A program made the translations under genes and the position numbers. The notes beneath the pieces are model-generated. The model ran no database searches and was not told the origin of the DNA. It saw only the letters and a list, made by a program, of their open reading frames with translations. From Muribaculaceae bacterium (GTDB taxonomy: Bacteria; Bacteroidota; Bacteroidia; Bacteroidales; Muribaculaceae): 53,162 nucleotides of DNA. This document shows positions 46,301 through 53,162 of the stretch, piece after piece. How positions within the stretch are numbered: position 1 is the first letter of the stretch; every line of letters starts with the position of its first letter. Where the stretch lies: contig VSPM01000011.1 in NCBI GenBank assembly GCA_009775365.1, positions 1-53,162 of the forward strand, in the 5' to 3' direction.

Positions 46301-46426
46301 GTTCAGGTCGGGAAAAATGTCGACATCTGTCTTGAATATAGCCACCATTCCTGCGATCATGATCATAGCACTGAGAGCCACAATCAGGATGCGGTTGTCA
46401 AGAGAAAATTTGATTATTCGGTCCAA
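43343..46426 (-). CDS. Heavy-metal RND efflux pump (CusA/CzcA family)
   Basis: A 1027-residue inner-membrane pump with 12 predicted membrane helices and two large periplasmic loops. The helix-4 motif AIAIGSLVDDAIVDVENVYRR is characteristic of the HME (heavy-metal efflux) branch, and FEASREVRMPILNSSLII and PTLGPQSSILGEILIVGL match the family. Protons drive export of a divalent or monovalent metal ion. Cu, Zn, Co, Cd and Ag cannot be told apart here; I did not verify the methionine triad that would indicate Cu/Ag. It lies 53 bp after the adaptor gene and overlaps the channel gene. Confidence 0.92.
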   Translation of the reverse strand: MDRIIKFSLDNRILIVALSAMIMIAGMVAIFKTDVDIFPDLNAPTVVVMTEAPGMAPEEVEQLVTFPVETSLNGAAGVRRVRSSSATGFSVVWVEFDWDTDVAAARQAVAEKLPALQSVLPPGAGIPTLGPQSSILGEILIVGLTSDTISPGELRSIADRKIRPRILAIGGVSSVSVMGGEVEEYRITLRPEKMRHLGITLTETVDALENFNANASGGILYDYGNEYLMKASLSTADAEEMGKAVIRGGDAPVILSDIADISIGSKTPEIGKASLNAHPAVFLTVTKQPGAGSISLTDHIIEELDIISQTLPAGVNVNTEIFRQSDFIGNSISNLQSSLFEGAIFVIIVLFIFLMNFRTTLISAVALPMSVIITLLILHLFNLTINTMTLGGIAIAIGSLVDDAIVDVENVYRRLRINRNLPPNLRRPAMTIVFEASREVRMPILNSSLIIIASFLPLFFLNGMEGRMLIPLGVSFIISLVASTIVALTLTPVLCLFLLDKGNKEMKEEKEPFVTRKLGVFYRLVLVKALNHPAPLFAITALFLVLAAVVLPNLGRSFLPSFNEGSFTVNVSALPGISLELSDSIGDRAEKLISEVPEVILTARKTGRAELDEHSLGSNVSEIEVPYSLESGRTRSEVMDDIRHRLQTLPGVTVEIGQPISHRLDAMLSGSEAQIAIKIFGPDLDRLYSIGKEIQNNIADVDGIVDINIEQQIPRPQIDIRPRRDMLARYGITIPEFSRFVNVALAGMPVSQVYSEGLPYDVTLRVPDNARGNLENLGDLMIDTYAGPVPLSNVADIVSSSGPSTVNRENVSRRLIVSANTSDRDLRGAVNDIRAAINSNVNLPEGYSITYGGQFESEESASRTLMLTSLGAILIIFFLLYAEFKNVAQSCVILLNMPLAMIGGILILWITGSDINIPAIIGFISLLGISTRNGMLLISHYNSLKTYGTPLHERVITGSLDRLNPILMTALTSALALVPLALRASSPGNEIQAPMATVILGGLISSTILNIFVVPAVYNIINRKEQQ

Positions 46427-46479
46427 GGGAAGATACGTGATTAAGAATTAAAGTAATGTGTAATTAATCGTGGATTTAA

Positions 46480-47637
46480 TCAATGGTTGTGGGTGTGCGC
46501 GGGAGGGGCTATGGCCGAAGTTTCAGCCATGCGCACCACTGCGGCGCCTTTCACCACTACCTGTTCATTCTCTTTGACTCCATCCTTTATCTCAACGCGG
46601 CTTCCATCGGAAGCACCTGTTTTTACAAGTCGTTTCTCATATGCGTGTCCGTCTTCGCACACATACACATACTTGTTGCCTTGCATCTCTATCAAGGCTT
46701 CACGAGGCACTGACGCCACACCATCGCGAGCCACGCCTTTGAGATAAATTTCGGCGAATGCTCCCGGGATTGTATTTCCGTTGCCGGAAAATGTGAAGTA
46801 AACCGGTATATATCCGTTGCGTGCGTTAGCCGATCCTTGGGTTGTGATTATACGGCCGTTAAGGTCGTCGAGAGATATGATTGACTCTGAATAATCTGGC
46901 CTGAAATTAGCCGACACCACCGATGGTATGAATGCCATATACTTTTCCGGCACATCGGCGCGTAGTGTGAGACGTGCATTTTTGGCAACTGTTGCAACAG
47001 GGGTTCCGACCTCTACATATTGTCCGGAGGTGACAAAAATGTCGGTGATCACACCTGCTGCGGGCGTTGTCTCTGCCGCCGATCCGGGCGAAACAGTCCC
47101 GGCAATTGCAGCGGCCTCCTTGTATGCCCGTTCAGCTTCGTTATAGGTTGATGCTGTCACGAGGCCGTCCTTATAAAGCGGTGTCAGTCGTTCGAGTTCC
47201 TTTTTTGCGGCATCGGCTGTGGCTTTGGCTGCTGCGTTGGCGTCTCCTCCCTGCACTCCGTTTGATGATATGGTGCCTATCACTGTGCCGGCAGACACAT
47301 CCATTCCGGCAGTTATCTCGGCAGACAGAGTGAAAATGCCGCTGCGCCGTGCGGTTACGGCCACGCGGTCGGTTGAAGCCGGCTCTATCTGTCCGCTCAC
47401 TTTCACAACTTCAGAAAAAGAGCCCGGAAGGAACGCTTCTGTTTCTATTCCGAATTGTCTGGCCTTGTCCGGTTCTATCACGGTCGCACCCTCGTGATTA
47501 TGTCCTTCCTCCTCTTCCTGATGCGCCTCGGCATGTTTGCCGCATCCTGAGAAGCCGCACAGGGCCATCCCTAACAGGAATATGCTTGCGGAATGGTTCA
47601 ATGCTTTGATGTTTAATATGTTGAATCTTATTTTCAT
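46480..47637 (-). CDS. Periplasmic adaptor of a metal RND efflux system with His-rich ends
   Basis: A 385-residue lipoprotein-like adaptor (ALCGFSGCGKHAE lipobox, Cys32). The HlyD/CusB barrel-sandwich, hairpin and beta-barrel regions are present (VKVSGQIEPASTDRVAVTA, VITDIFVTSGQYVEVGTPVATV). Residues 33-50 are His/Glu-rich (HAEAHQEEEEGHNHEG) and the C terminus ends HTHNH, likely metal-collecting sites at the pump entrance. It is the first gene of the leftward adaptor-pump-channel operon and follows the operator-like inverted repeat. Zn, Co, Ni or Cd are plausible; Cu less so given His rather than Met richness. Inferred only. Confidence 0.88.
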   Translation of the reverse strand: MKIRFNILNIKALNHSASIFLLGMALCGFSGCGKHAEAHQEEEEGHNHEGATVIEPDKARQFGIETEAFLPGSFSEVVKVSGQIEPASTDRVAVTARRSGIFTLSAEITAGMDVSAGTVIGTISSNGVQGGDANAAAKATADAAKKELERLTPLYKDGLVTASTYNEAERAYKEAAAIAGTVSPGSAAETTPAAGVITDIFVTSGQYVEVGTPVATVAKNARLTLRADVPEKYMAFIPSVVSANFRPDYSESIISLDDLNGRIITTQGSANARNGYIPVYFTFSGNGNTIPGAFAEIYLKGVARDGVASVPREALIEMQGNKYVYVCEDGHAYEKRLVKTGASDGSRVEIKDGVKENEQVVVKGAAVVRMAETSAIAPPAHTHNH

Positions 47638-47658
47638 TTTATTGGTATGTTAGATATG

Positions 47659-47698
47659 CAAAATTAACAAACAGTTTTTGCAATCCGGTTGCAAAAAC
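47659..47698 (-). promoter_or_regulatory. Metal-efflux promoter with a perfect inverted-repeat operator
   Basis: On the minus strand TAATTTTG (plus-strand 47659-47666) matches the -7 consensus 22 bp before the adaptor ATG. Directly upstream, GTTTTTGCAA at 47674-47683 and its exact complement at 47689-47698 form a 10-bp inverted repeat with a TCCGG centre over the -33 region. This is the position expected for a repressor operator. No regulator gene is adjacent. Confidence 0.6.
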
Positions 47699-47706
47699 AC
47701 CAAAGC

Positions 47707-47744
47707 AGAAGAGAGGCAACCGTAAATCCAGTTGCCTCTCTTCT
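47707..47744. terminator. Terminator downstream of the Omp28-like gene
   Basis: AGAAGAGAGGCAAC at 47707-47720 and its exact complement at 47731-47744 form a 14-bp stem with a 10-base loop. It follows the leftward Omp28-like gene and keeps its transcription out of the metal-efflux operon. Confidence 0.8.
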
Positions 47745-47768
47745 AATTCCAATGAATGAGATGATAAG

Positions 47769-49607
47769 TTATCTCACGATAACTTTGCTCACCCGGGTTG
47801 TTCCGTCGCTGAGAATCTCCTTCTTTATGAAGATTCCGGTTGATGGTTCTTCCATGCGACGACCCTGTAGGTCGTGATAGATGGTTTCGATAACTTCTGC
47901 ATTGCTTTCGATTCCGTTTATGCCTACAGTGGTGTAGTTTACGTTGGAAGACTTATTGCTGTTTATGGCATAGCCGGTGTTCCCGTCGAGCACCATGGCT
48001 ACAAAGTGGAGTTTTGCTTCGGGATTCATAAACTGAGTTCCACCGAGGTTCACCACATCGTCCATTCTCACGCTATATTCATATGTGATGTTTTCGCCTA
48101 CTGTGATTGACTCCGGCAGAGCTCCGTCGATCCCTTTCACATCTTTGTAGTACACGACAACATCGTTGAATACTAATCCTGGCACTTTGGCATATCCGTT
48201 GATGAAGAGGTCCCAAAGTTCACTTTCCACTCCTTCAGGCTCTTTGCCTGAGAAATAGTTGCTTTGCGCCCATGAAGAGTTGAACAGATTGTCGGCTACA
48301 AGGGCTATTGCAAGTTTATAATTGTGCTGCTCAAAATCTTTTATGAAACGCACGTTGGTTGTGGCGCGAAGTTCAGACATGGTTTCGTCTGTCCATTCAG
48401 TGGAGATTTCGAGGTCAGCCACCGGCATGTCATTGCGATAGTTGTCCCATACAAACGGGAATTCTGATGGATTCATCCCTGCCATGCGGTTGATTGTTCC
48501 GAACGGGTAGCCGGTCACGGCATACGGGAAATCGTCATATTCCAGAACCACCATGGCATTTCTTGACTCATAGCTGTCGCTATGGTATGCCATACCTATG
48601 AAGAGGTCGCCGTTCATACGGTTCATCTCCTCCATTGCAATATATCCTCTTGGGCAATATCCACAGTTAAGGCCGGTGTATTCCTCTACGAGGGGGCGGT
48701 TCACCGGAATAAACGGAATGACTGAAAGATCGCCTGTCGATACTCGATTGGGATCAGTGTTGGCCTGTCCGTTAACAGTTTCAAGAGTGAATGTGAAAGG
48801 GTATGTGCCTATTCCCGCCTCCGTTTTCATAGGAATCTTCACAACGGCAATATCGCCAATCGAGTTGATAGGCTCTTCAAGTTTGAAAGAACCGTTGCCT
48901 GCATATTCTCCAATTGTGTAGGAATAGCCGATTTCCTGAATCGGGTTCTGTCCATGGTTTACAATCTTGACGGCTACCGGGAGTTCTTCCCCTAAAGGAA
49001 GATATGAATTGGCCGGCAGAGTTGCTGCGGCGTCATAGTCTTTGTAGTCGGCTTCAAGAGTCACAACCATCATGCTCACTGCTTCGATGTCAGCTCCGAT
49101 GTCAGCCCATTTTTTGCGGGTGCGGCTCGAATGAACAAACAGCCCGCCAGACATGTCGCTTTTAACCACGGCAATAGGGGTGCCGGGATAATCTTCTTTG
49201 TCTTCAAGGTCAGTTATGTCGAAACTATATCCCACATACACTCCATCGGAGGTTACGGTGTAAGGTTCGGGGAATGTGGCGGAAAGGTAATATTCAGAAT
49301 AAGAAGCCTCTACTGAGCAGATGTCGGGGGCATTGTTTTTGCCGTCTAATGTTAGTTCGCTTGTCATCCATGACGACAAGTTGTCGACAGACGATGCGTC
49401 AACAGGCAACAATACTTTCATTCCGGTCACTTTTGCCCCGACAAGACTTGGGTCGTTCAGAAGGATAGCTACATCGTAGGTCTCTTTTTTATTGAAGCCA
49501 TACACAAGCGGGTCGTCATTATTGACATTGTAAGTGTATTCCAGTTCTGCCGCGAGAGAAGATGCGGCTGTGGCCAGGCATAGTGCTGTTATAAAGAGAT
49601 TTTTCAT
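47769..49607 (-). CDS. Omp28-like secreted protein with CxxC and T9SS-type tail
   Basis: A 612-residue exported protein with a signal peptide of 19 residues (ending SSLAAE). The N-terminal beta-rich half (20-290) precedes a thioredoxin-like Omp28 region starting EEYTGLNCGYCPRGYIAMEE, with CxxC at about residue 315 as in the protein at 12542-14344. The C terminus (IYHDLQGRRMEEPSTGIFIKKE, VSKVIVR) is a type A sorting tail. It is the downstream gene of a leftward pair with the 563-residue cargo, separated by an 80-bp gap with a hairpin. Dithiol function and target are inferred. Confidence 0.78.
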   Translation of the reverse strand: MKNLFITALCLATAASSLAAELEYTYNVNNDDPLVYGFNKKETYDVAILLNDPSLVGAKVTGMKVLLPVDASSVDNLSSWMTSELTLDGKNNAPDICSVEASYSEYYLSATFPEPYTVTSDGVYVGYSFDITDLEDKEDYPGTPIAVVKSDMSGGLFVHSSRTRKKWADIGADIEAVSMMVVTLEADYKDYDAAATLPANSYLPLGEELPVAVKIVNHGQNPIQEIGYSYTIGEYAGNGSFKLEEPINSIGDIAVVKIPMKTEAGIGTYPFTFTLETVNGQANTDPNRVSTGDLSVIPFIPVNRPLVEEYTGLNCGYCPRGYIAMEEMNRMNGDLFIGMAYHSDSYESRNAMVVLEYDDFPYAVTGYPFGTINRMAGMNPSEFPFVWDNYRNDMPVADLEISTEWTDETMSELRATTNVRFIKDFEQHNYKLAIALVADNLFNSSWAQSNYFSGKEPEGVESELWDLFINGYAKVPGLVFNDVVVYYKDVKGIDGALPESITVGENITYEYSVRMDDVVNLGGTQFMNPEAKLHFVAMVLDGNTGYAINSNKSSNVNYTTVGINGIESNAEVIETIYHDLQGRRMEEPSTGIFIKKEILSDGTTRVSKVIVR

Positions 49608-49641
49608 GCTGTTTAGAGATTGGTTTGGCGCTTTTTAAAAG

Positions 49642-49675
49642 AAATCCGGCCGGCATAAAGACACCGGCCGGATTT
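49642..49675 (-). terminator. Hairpin between the two T9SS cargo genes
   Basis: AAATCCGGCCGG at 49642-49653 pairs exactly with 49664-49675 (12 bp, 10-base loop). It sits just after the 563-residue gene and 34 bp before the next start. It probably lowers the level of the downstream Omp28-like transcript. Confidence 0.7.
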
Positions 49676-49687
49676 GAACACATATTT

Positions 49688-51379
49688 CTATTTTACTACA
49701 GTCTTGAAAGTGCGTACATTGCCATCTTGATATTTCACGTGCTTGATGTATATGCCGTTTTCAGGATTATTGACGCAGCGACCCGAGAGATCGAACCATT
49801 TTTCTTCAACCACTTGTGAGTCTGAATTTATAGAGTCTACAGACACTGTGTTAACCATGCGCATAATGTCGGAGACATATTCCTTGTCGCCGTTGCGGTA
49901 GAATGTCTGCACATCGATTGTTTTATAGTCAAAGAAATTGATTGAGAATGCATGATTCACTTTGCAGGTGCCATAGCAGCGTATAGTGTCTCCGTTTGTA
50001 AAGTCAAATGGGATTTCTGTCGTGCCGTCTTCCACGTCTGCATATTCATCGGAATAGAACTCAAACAGTTCATCGTCTACAAACACCCTGTAATACAATT
50101 TTGAGGTGTTGAGAAGCTGGCCTTCAGAGTTCAATATCGGGAAATAGAAATCAAGATTTCCCGACCAGTCGCCGGGAGCGCTGTAATAGCATAATATCGG
50201 GTTCATTGGGGTGAAATCAGTCACTTCTGTCATCACGCTTAATTTAGGCTGGTCGTAATTGTCAATCCAGGAAGTGTCGTTTTCTCCTTTCACAACTCCC
50301 AGAGTCAGATTTGTTGAATACACACCTTTTTCCGCATCAAATTTAAAAATAAGAGACGGCTCTCTTGTGTATTCCGTGTACCAGTAATCCCATTCCTCGT
50401 TATATTTAAGCTCTCCCGAGAATCCGAAGAAGTAGCCGAATGTGTTTGACATTTCATCCGCTCCGAGATACTGTTTTGACGGGAATTCCATTTTGCCGTC
50501 GGCGATAGTTCCTTTTATCCATGCATCGGGGAATAGAGATGATATTCCGCTTAGATAGACGTCGCTTCCATCAATTCCGATTTTTACGAAATTTCCGCAA
50601 ATGTTCTGGCCTTCGACAGTATAGTTCATTACCCAGTCTTGAGGCTCGGTTGTGGACGGAAGTTCAATTGGCTTGTCGGTGAACGGAGTCAGGCGTATAT
50701 TCCAGTCGCTATATGCGCACCAAGTGCCGTCGTCAGCTGAAACAAGGCCCATAATCATAGGATGCTCGTTGACTTCTTCCTGCGGTTGCATCACCCATGT
50801 GTCACCCTCTTTGTTGAACACAATCTCTGTCTCCCCTTCTTCTGTGTAGTATAATCCTTCAGAATGACTATCGTCAGTCCATTCGTAATGACACATTTGT
50901 GCAACATATACATATTCTGCTGTTCCGTCAGAATCAGCATAAATCGCCTGTGGCAATTTCACTGTCATTTTGTCTCCATCTACGGAGGCTTTTAGCCATG
51001 ATTTTGTGTCAACACTTGAAAAAGGGTTGTAGATATAGAATGAACCGTCTTGTGCTTCGGCCACTCTGCAGGGCATGCTGTCGGAAGAACCCTGCATTAT
51101 GCCCCACATTGTCATGCCATAGTAGTCGCAGGCTTTGGAATACATTTTCAGGTTGCCGGCCGGCTGGTCATATATGATGTCGTCGACAGACACATCGAAT
51201 TTCCTGCCTTCAGCCGCTTTTGCCGGGGCTTTCAATTGTGGATTTTCAGTAGCAGCTTTATAAAGGCAAGCCGGAGCCATTGTTCTGCCGTTGACAGTCT
51301 GTTCTGTCTGTGTCGGCACGGCTGCTGTCATGGAAGCCGCTGCCATAGCAGCAATAATGAAGGTAAAATTTTTTCTCAT
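49688..51379 (-). CDS. Secreted T9SS cargo of unknown function
   Basis: A 563-residue exported protein (signal peptide about 1-20, MRKNFTFIIAAMAAASMTAA). The long beta-rich body has repeated aspartate/aromatic segments and no recognised catalytic motif. The end (WFDLSGRCVNNPENGIYIKHV, FKTVVK) is a type A sorting tail, so it is sent to the surface by the Por system. It is the first gene of the pair below the TPR/AraC regulator, with its own promoter at 51421-51450. It could be a binding protein or a structural surface component. Confidence 0.7.
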   Translation of the reverse strand: MRKNFTFIIAAMAAASMTAAVPTQTEQTVNGRTMAPACLYKAATENPQLKAPAKAAEGRKFDVSVDDIIYDQPAGNLKMYSKACDYYGMTMWGIMQGSSDSMPCRVAEAQDGSFYIYNPFSSVDTKSWLKASVDGDKMTVKLPQAIYADSDGTAEYVYVAQMCHYEWTDDSHSEGLYYTEEGETEIVFNKEGDTWVMQPQEEVNEHPMIMGLVSADDGTWCAYSDWNIRLTPFTDKPIELPSTTEPQDWVMNYTVEGQNICGNFVKIGIDGSDVYLSGISSLFPDAWIKGTIADGKMEFPSKQYLGADEMSNTFGYFFGFSGELKYNEEWDYWYTEYTREPSLIFKFDAEKGVYSTNLTLGVVKGENDTSWIDNYDQPKLSVMTEVTDFTPMNPILCYYSAPGDWSGNLDFYFPILNSEGQLLNTSKLYYRVFVDDELFEFYSDEYADVEDGTTEIPFDFTNGDTIRCYGTCKVNHAFSINFFDYKTIDVQTFYRNGDKEYVSDIMRMVNTVSVDSINSDSQVVEEKWFDLSGRCVNNPENGIYIKHVKYQDGNVRTFKTVVK

Positions 51380-51420
51380 GATGATTATTTCTTGAGTTTT
51401 TGTGGAATGGTTATCGACGG

Positions 51421-51450
51421 CAAATTTAATGTCTTCAAAATATAAAACAA
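51421..51450 (-). promoter_or_regulatory. Promoter of the 563-residue cargo gene
   Basis: On the minus strand TTG (plus-strand 51448-51450) and TAAATTTG (51421-51428) are 19 bp apart, matching the Bacteroidetes consensus. The start codon at 51379 is about 40 bp downstream. Confidence 0.7.
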
Positions 51451-51597
51451 GTGACTATCAATGAGAAATGTGAGCGATTTTTAAAATAAAAGACAAAAAC
51501 GCGTAATCATTTATGCAGGAATACGCGATATAAGAAAAAATACAAGTTGTTGAGATTGTGGCAATATATAGAAGTAAGCCCTGATGTCGATTTATAT

Positions 51598-53082
51598 CTA
51601 CGACGGCATGTATTTTCTTGCTGCCTGCCTGTATTCGGATGGGGTAAGACCTGTCACATTTTTAAAAGCAGAGGCAAAAGCGGTTCTGCTCTTGAACCCT
51701 ACTTCGAGGCAGATAGCCTCGATAGTGAGGGTGCTGTTGCAGTCGGGGTTGTCGAGGCGCCGGCATGCCTCTCTAACCCGTCGTTCGGTAAGCACTGTCT
51801 TGAAGTTTTTTCCATAGTTTGCGTTTATGGCGCGTGACACATATGTGGGGTTAGAGCTCACTTGCGAGCAAAGACGCGACATCTGATAGTCGGGGTCGAA
51901 CACGGAACTGTCGTTCTGTATGATTTGCTCAATCTTTGCAATCAGTTCTGTGTCTGCCTTGGGAGATTGGATTGAAGAAGAGGCGATGTCGGGTTCAGAA
52001 TTTCGCGTTTCTGGAGGAGAAGTGGATTTTGATATTGAAGGCGCCTCGTTGACACCGGGAGAGGCGTGTTCTTTTTTAAATTCCGTGTTGGAAGGCTGGT
52101 TCCTTTTATAGAGCTCCATTATGTAGTGCCTCTGTTTCCGTGAGAAGTAGATTGTAAGAATCAAGGCCAACACTGCACACACGGCTGCTATGGATATACA
52201 GATTATCACCACCTTGTCATGTTGCTCTTTGATTGATGCGGCCAGTAGGGATTTCTGATAATCCTGAATGGATTGCTTCAGTTCGATTTCATTTATTGTC
52301 AGGCCCTGATTCCCCATGCCGGCAATTTCCTCTTTTGTTGTGAAATATGCAAGGTGATGGTAGCGAGCTGCTTCTTTATCATTTATTTTGCTATAAAGAT
52401 TAAACAGTTGGCGGTGCAAAATCATAAGGGCTTCAAGTTCGTTACGTTGTTCTGCATCATGCAGAAGATTATTAAGAATCTCGCTACTCTTTTTGTAGTT
52501 GCCCATTGCTTCATATGCCTTGGCTATGAGGTGTTCTCTCCCGTTGGCCATTTCCAAGGAATCTTGTTTGAAGGGAAATCCACCCGGAATCATTTTGCCA
52601 TATGATTCAATAGCCTGTTCATAATTCCCATTTGAAAAGTGAATCACGCCGTTACACAGGTTGGTTATAAATTCTTTCGAGGGATTACTGTCAGGGATGT
52701 CTGAATGCAGATATTGTTCAGCAAGTTCTATGGCGTTAAGTGTGTCTGCTTTGCTTTCACTTGATTCTATGGAGTTGAACAGGGAGTATGCCATAATGTC
52801 GTGCATCCCCACTTTTTGTGCCGTCAGGAAAGCCTTTTTGAAATATTCAAAGTTTGGGTTTGTATTACCCGGATTTCTGTTGTAGATATTTTGCACCCTG
52901 TAATTCTTATTTCTTAATGTAGCAAGACTATGCTGCACTATTGATAAAAGCGAATCAAGATTGTTTTCGGTGCATATATTTTCTGCTTTTTTGAGGTTTA
53001 AATAGGCTTCGGCATAATCAAAATATTTTAAACTATAGACGTATGCTGTATTTATAAATGATTTGGCGATTGCGCTTATCAT
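51598..53082 (-). CDS. TPR regulator with membrane helix and AraC-type HTH
   Basis: A 494-residue protein. TPR-type helices (about 1-280; YAEAYLNLKKAENICTENN, YEQAIESYGKM) precede a membrane helix (about 290-313, ICISIAAVCAVLALILTIYF) and an AraC-type DNA-binding domain at about 385-490 (MSRLCSQVSSNPTYVSRAI, LTIEAICLEVGFKSRTAFASAFKNVTGLTPSEYRQ). It closely resembles the regulator at 14497-16191 but lacks the expected signal sequence at its N terminus. In frame it could extend only to 53131 with no ATG. Either the true start is upstream of a frame change or this copy starts inside a repeat. It sits upstream of two T9SS cargo genes, its likely targets. Confidence 0.72.
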   Translation of the reverse strand: MISAIAKSFINTAYVYSLKYFDYAEAYLNLKKAENICTENNLDSLLSIVQHSLATLRNKNYRVQNIYNRNPGNTNPNFEYFKKAFLTAQKVGMHDIMAYSLFNSIESSESKADTLNAIELAEQYLHSDIPDSNPSKEFITNLCNGVIHFSNGNYEQAIESYGKMIPGGFPFKQDSLEMANGREHLIAKAYEAMGNYKKSSEILNNLLHDAEQRNELEALMILHRQLFNLYSKINDKEAARYHHLAYFTTKEEIAGMGNQGLTINEIELKQSIQDYQKSLLAASIKEQHDKVVIICISIAAVCAVLALILTIYFSRKQRHYIMELYKRNQPSNTEFKKEHASPGVNEAPSISKSTSPPETRNSEPDIASSSIQSPKADTELIAKIEQIIQNDSSVFDPDYQMSRLCSQVSSNPTYVSRAINANYGKNFKTVLTERRVREACRRLDNPDCNSTLTIEAICLEVGFKSRTAFASAFKNVTGLTPSEYRQAARKYMPS

Positions 53083-53095
53083 TTTTATGTCATGT

Positions 53096-53109
53096 CGTAC
53101 ATTTGTACG
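53096..53109 (+). promoter_or_regulatory. Inverted repeat overlapping a rightward -7 element
   Basis: CGTACA and TGTACG (53096-53101 and 53104-53109) are exact complements around TT. TACATTTG at 53098-53105 matches the -7 consensus. An ATG at 53159 could begin a rightward gene divergent from the TPR regulator, but only one codon is inside the window and no -33 is clear. Confidence 0.35.
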
Positions 53110-53162
53110 GTTAAATGTTTTTGAATAATTTCAACTTCAAATTTCAGGATATTCAAGCATGG

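Noticed and set aside
43343..46426. Drug-type RND pump instead of a metal pump
   Set aside because: The helix-4 motif with DDAIVDVENV is that of the heavy-metal branch, and the adaptor has His-rich ends.
1..53162. CRISPR array, rRNA or tRNA genes
   Set aside because: No regular spacer-repeat series and no TTCGA-type tRNA arm in an intergenic region were seen. A tRNA or covariance-model scan would be decisive.

Overview
The window looks like chromosome from a gut-type Bacteroidales bacterium, plausibly Muribaculaceae; the family is inferred from style, not proven. The basis is a SusC/SusD polysaccharide utilisation locus, many secreted proteins ending in a Por (type IX, T9SS) type A-like sorting tail, TatA/TatC without TatB, DUF3408-type conjugative-element remnants, and promoters of the Bacteroidetes form TTG-N19..21-TAnnTTTG. 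No rRNA, tRNA or CRISPR array was seen.

Layout. (1) 1-3.5 kb is accessory: phased short repeats, two leftward genes of conjugative-element character, a complete 868-bp IS5-family element with 13-bp inverted repeats and a TTA target duplication, and two leftward exported proteins. (2) 3.7-8.4 kb is a rightward redox/stress cluster: zinc-ribbon protein, small membrane protein, tautomerase, frameshifted uracil-DNA-glycosylase-like gene, AraC regulator remnant, monooxygenase remnant, secreted carboxymuconolactone decarboxylase-cupin, lipoprotein flavodoxin, sugar O-acetyltransferase and a flavodoxin-fold reductase. Several members are broken. (3) 8.5-16.2 kb is a leftward, GC-rich block: a membrane-anchored TPR/AraC regulator, an Omp28-like protein and a 1307-residue surface protein. 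(4) 16.4-18.0 kb holds tatA-tatC-ogt. (5) 18.3-19.3 kb holds a beta-barrel protein and a small acidic protein. (6) 20-33 kb is a polysaccharide utilisation locus: a one-piece propeller-Y_Y_Y-membrane-LuxR regulator, then GH16, SusC, SusD, a SusE-position surface glycan-binding lipoprotein and GH5. The enzymes point to a beta-glucan, probably beta-1,3-linked. (7) 33-39.4 kb has a TPR/LuxR-type membrane regulator divergent from a 1491-residue T9SS cargo. (8) 39.5-42.1 kb has a 56-bp perfect palindrome, an internally deleted Rpn nuclease pseudogene and tex. (9) 42.2-47.6 kb is a leftward heavy-metal RND efflux operon (adaptor, pump, outer-membrane channel). (10) 47.8-53.1 kb has another TPR/AraC regulator above two T9SS cargo genes, one Omp28-like.

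The strongest system-level pattern is that three separate loci each put a membrane-spanning TPR regulator with a C-terminal DNA-binding domain next to one or two large T9SS cargo proteins; two of the three include an Omp28-like protein with a CxxC motif near residue 315. This looks like a repeated envelope-sensing and surface-display module. The other notable signals are a dnaX-like slippery heptamer exactly at the frame break of the glycosylase gene, a transposase with no ATG, and an IS insertion whose target duplication is a neighbour's stop codon.
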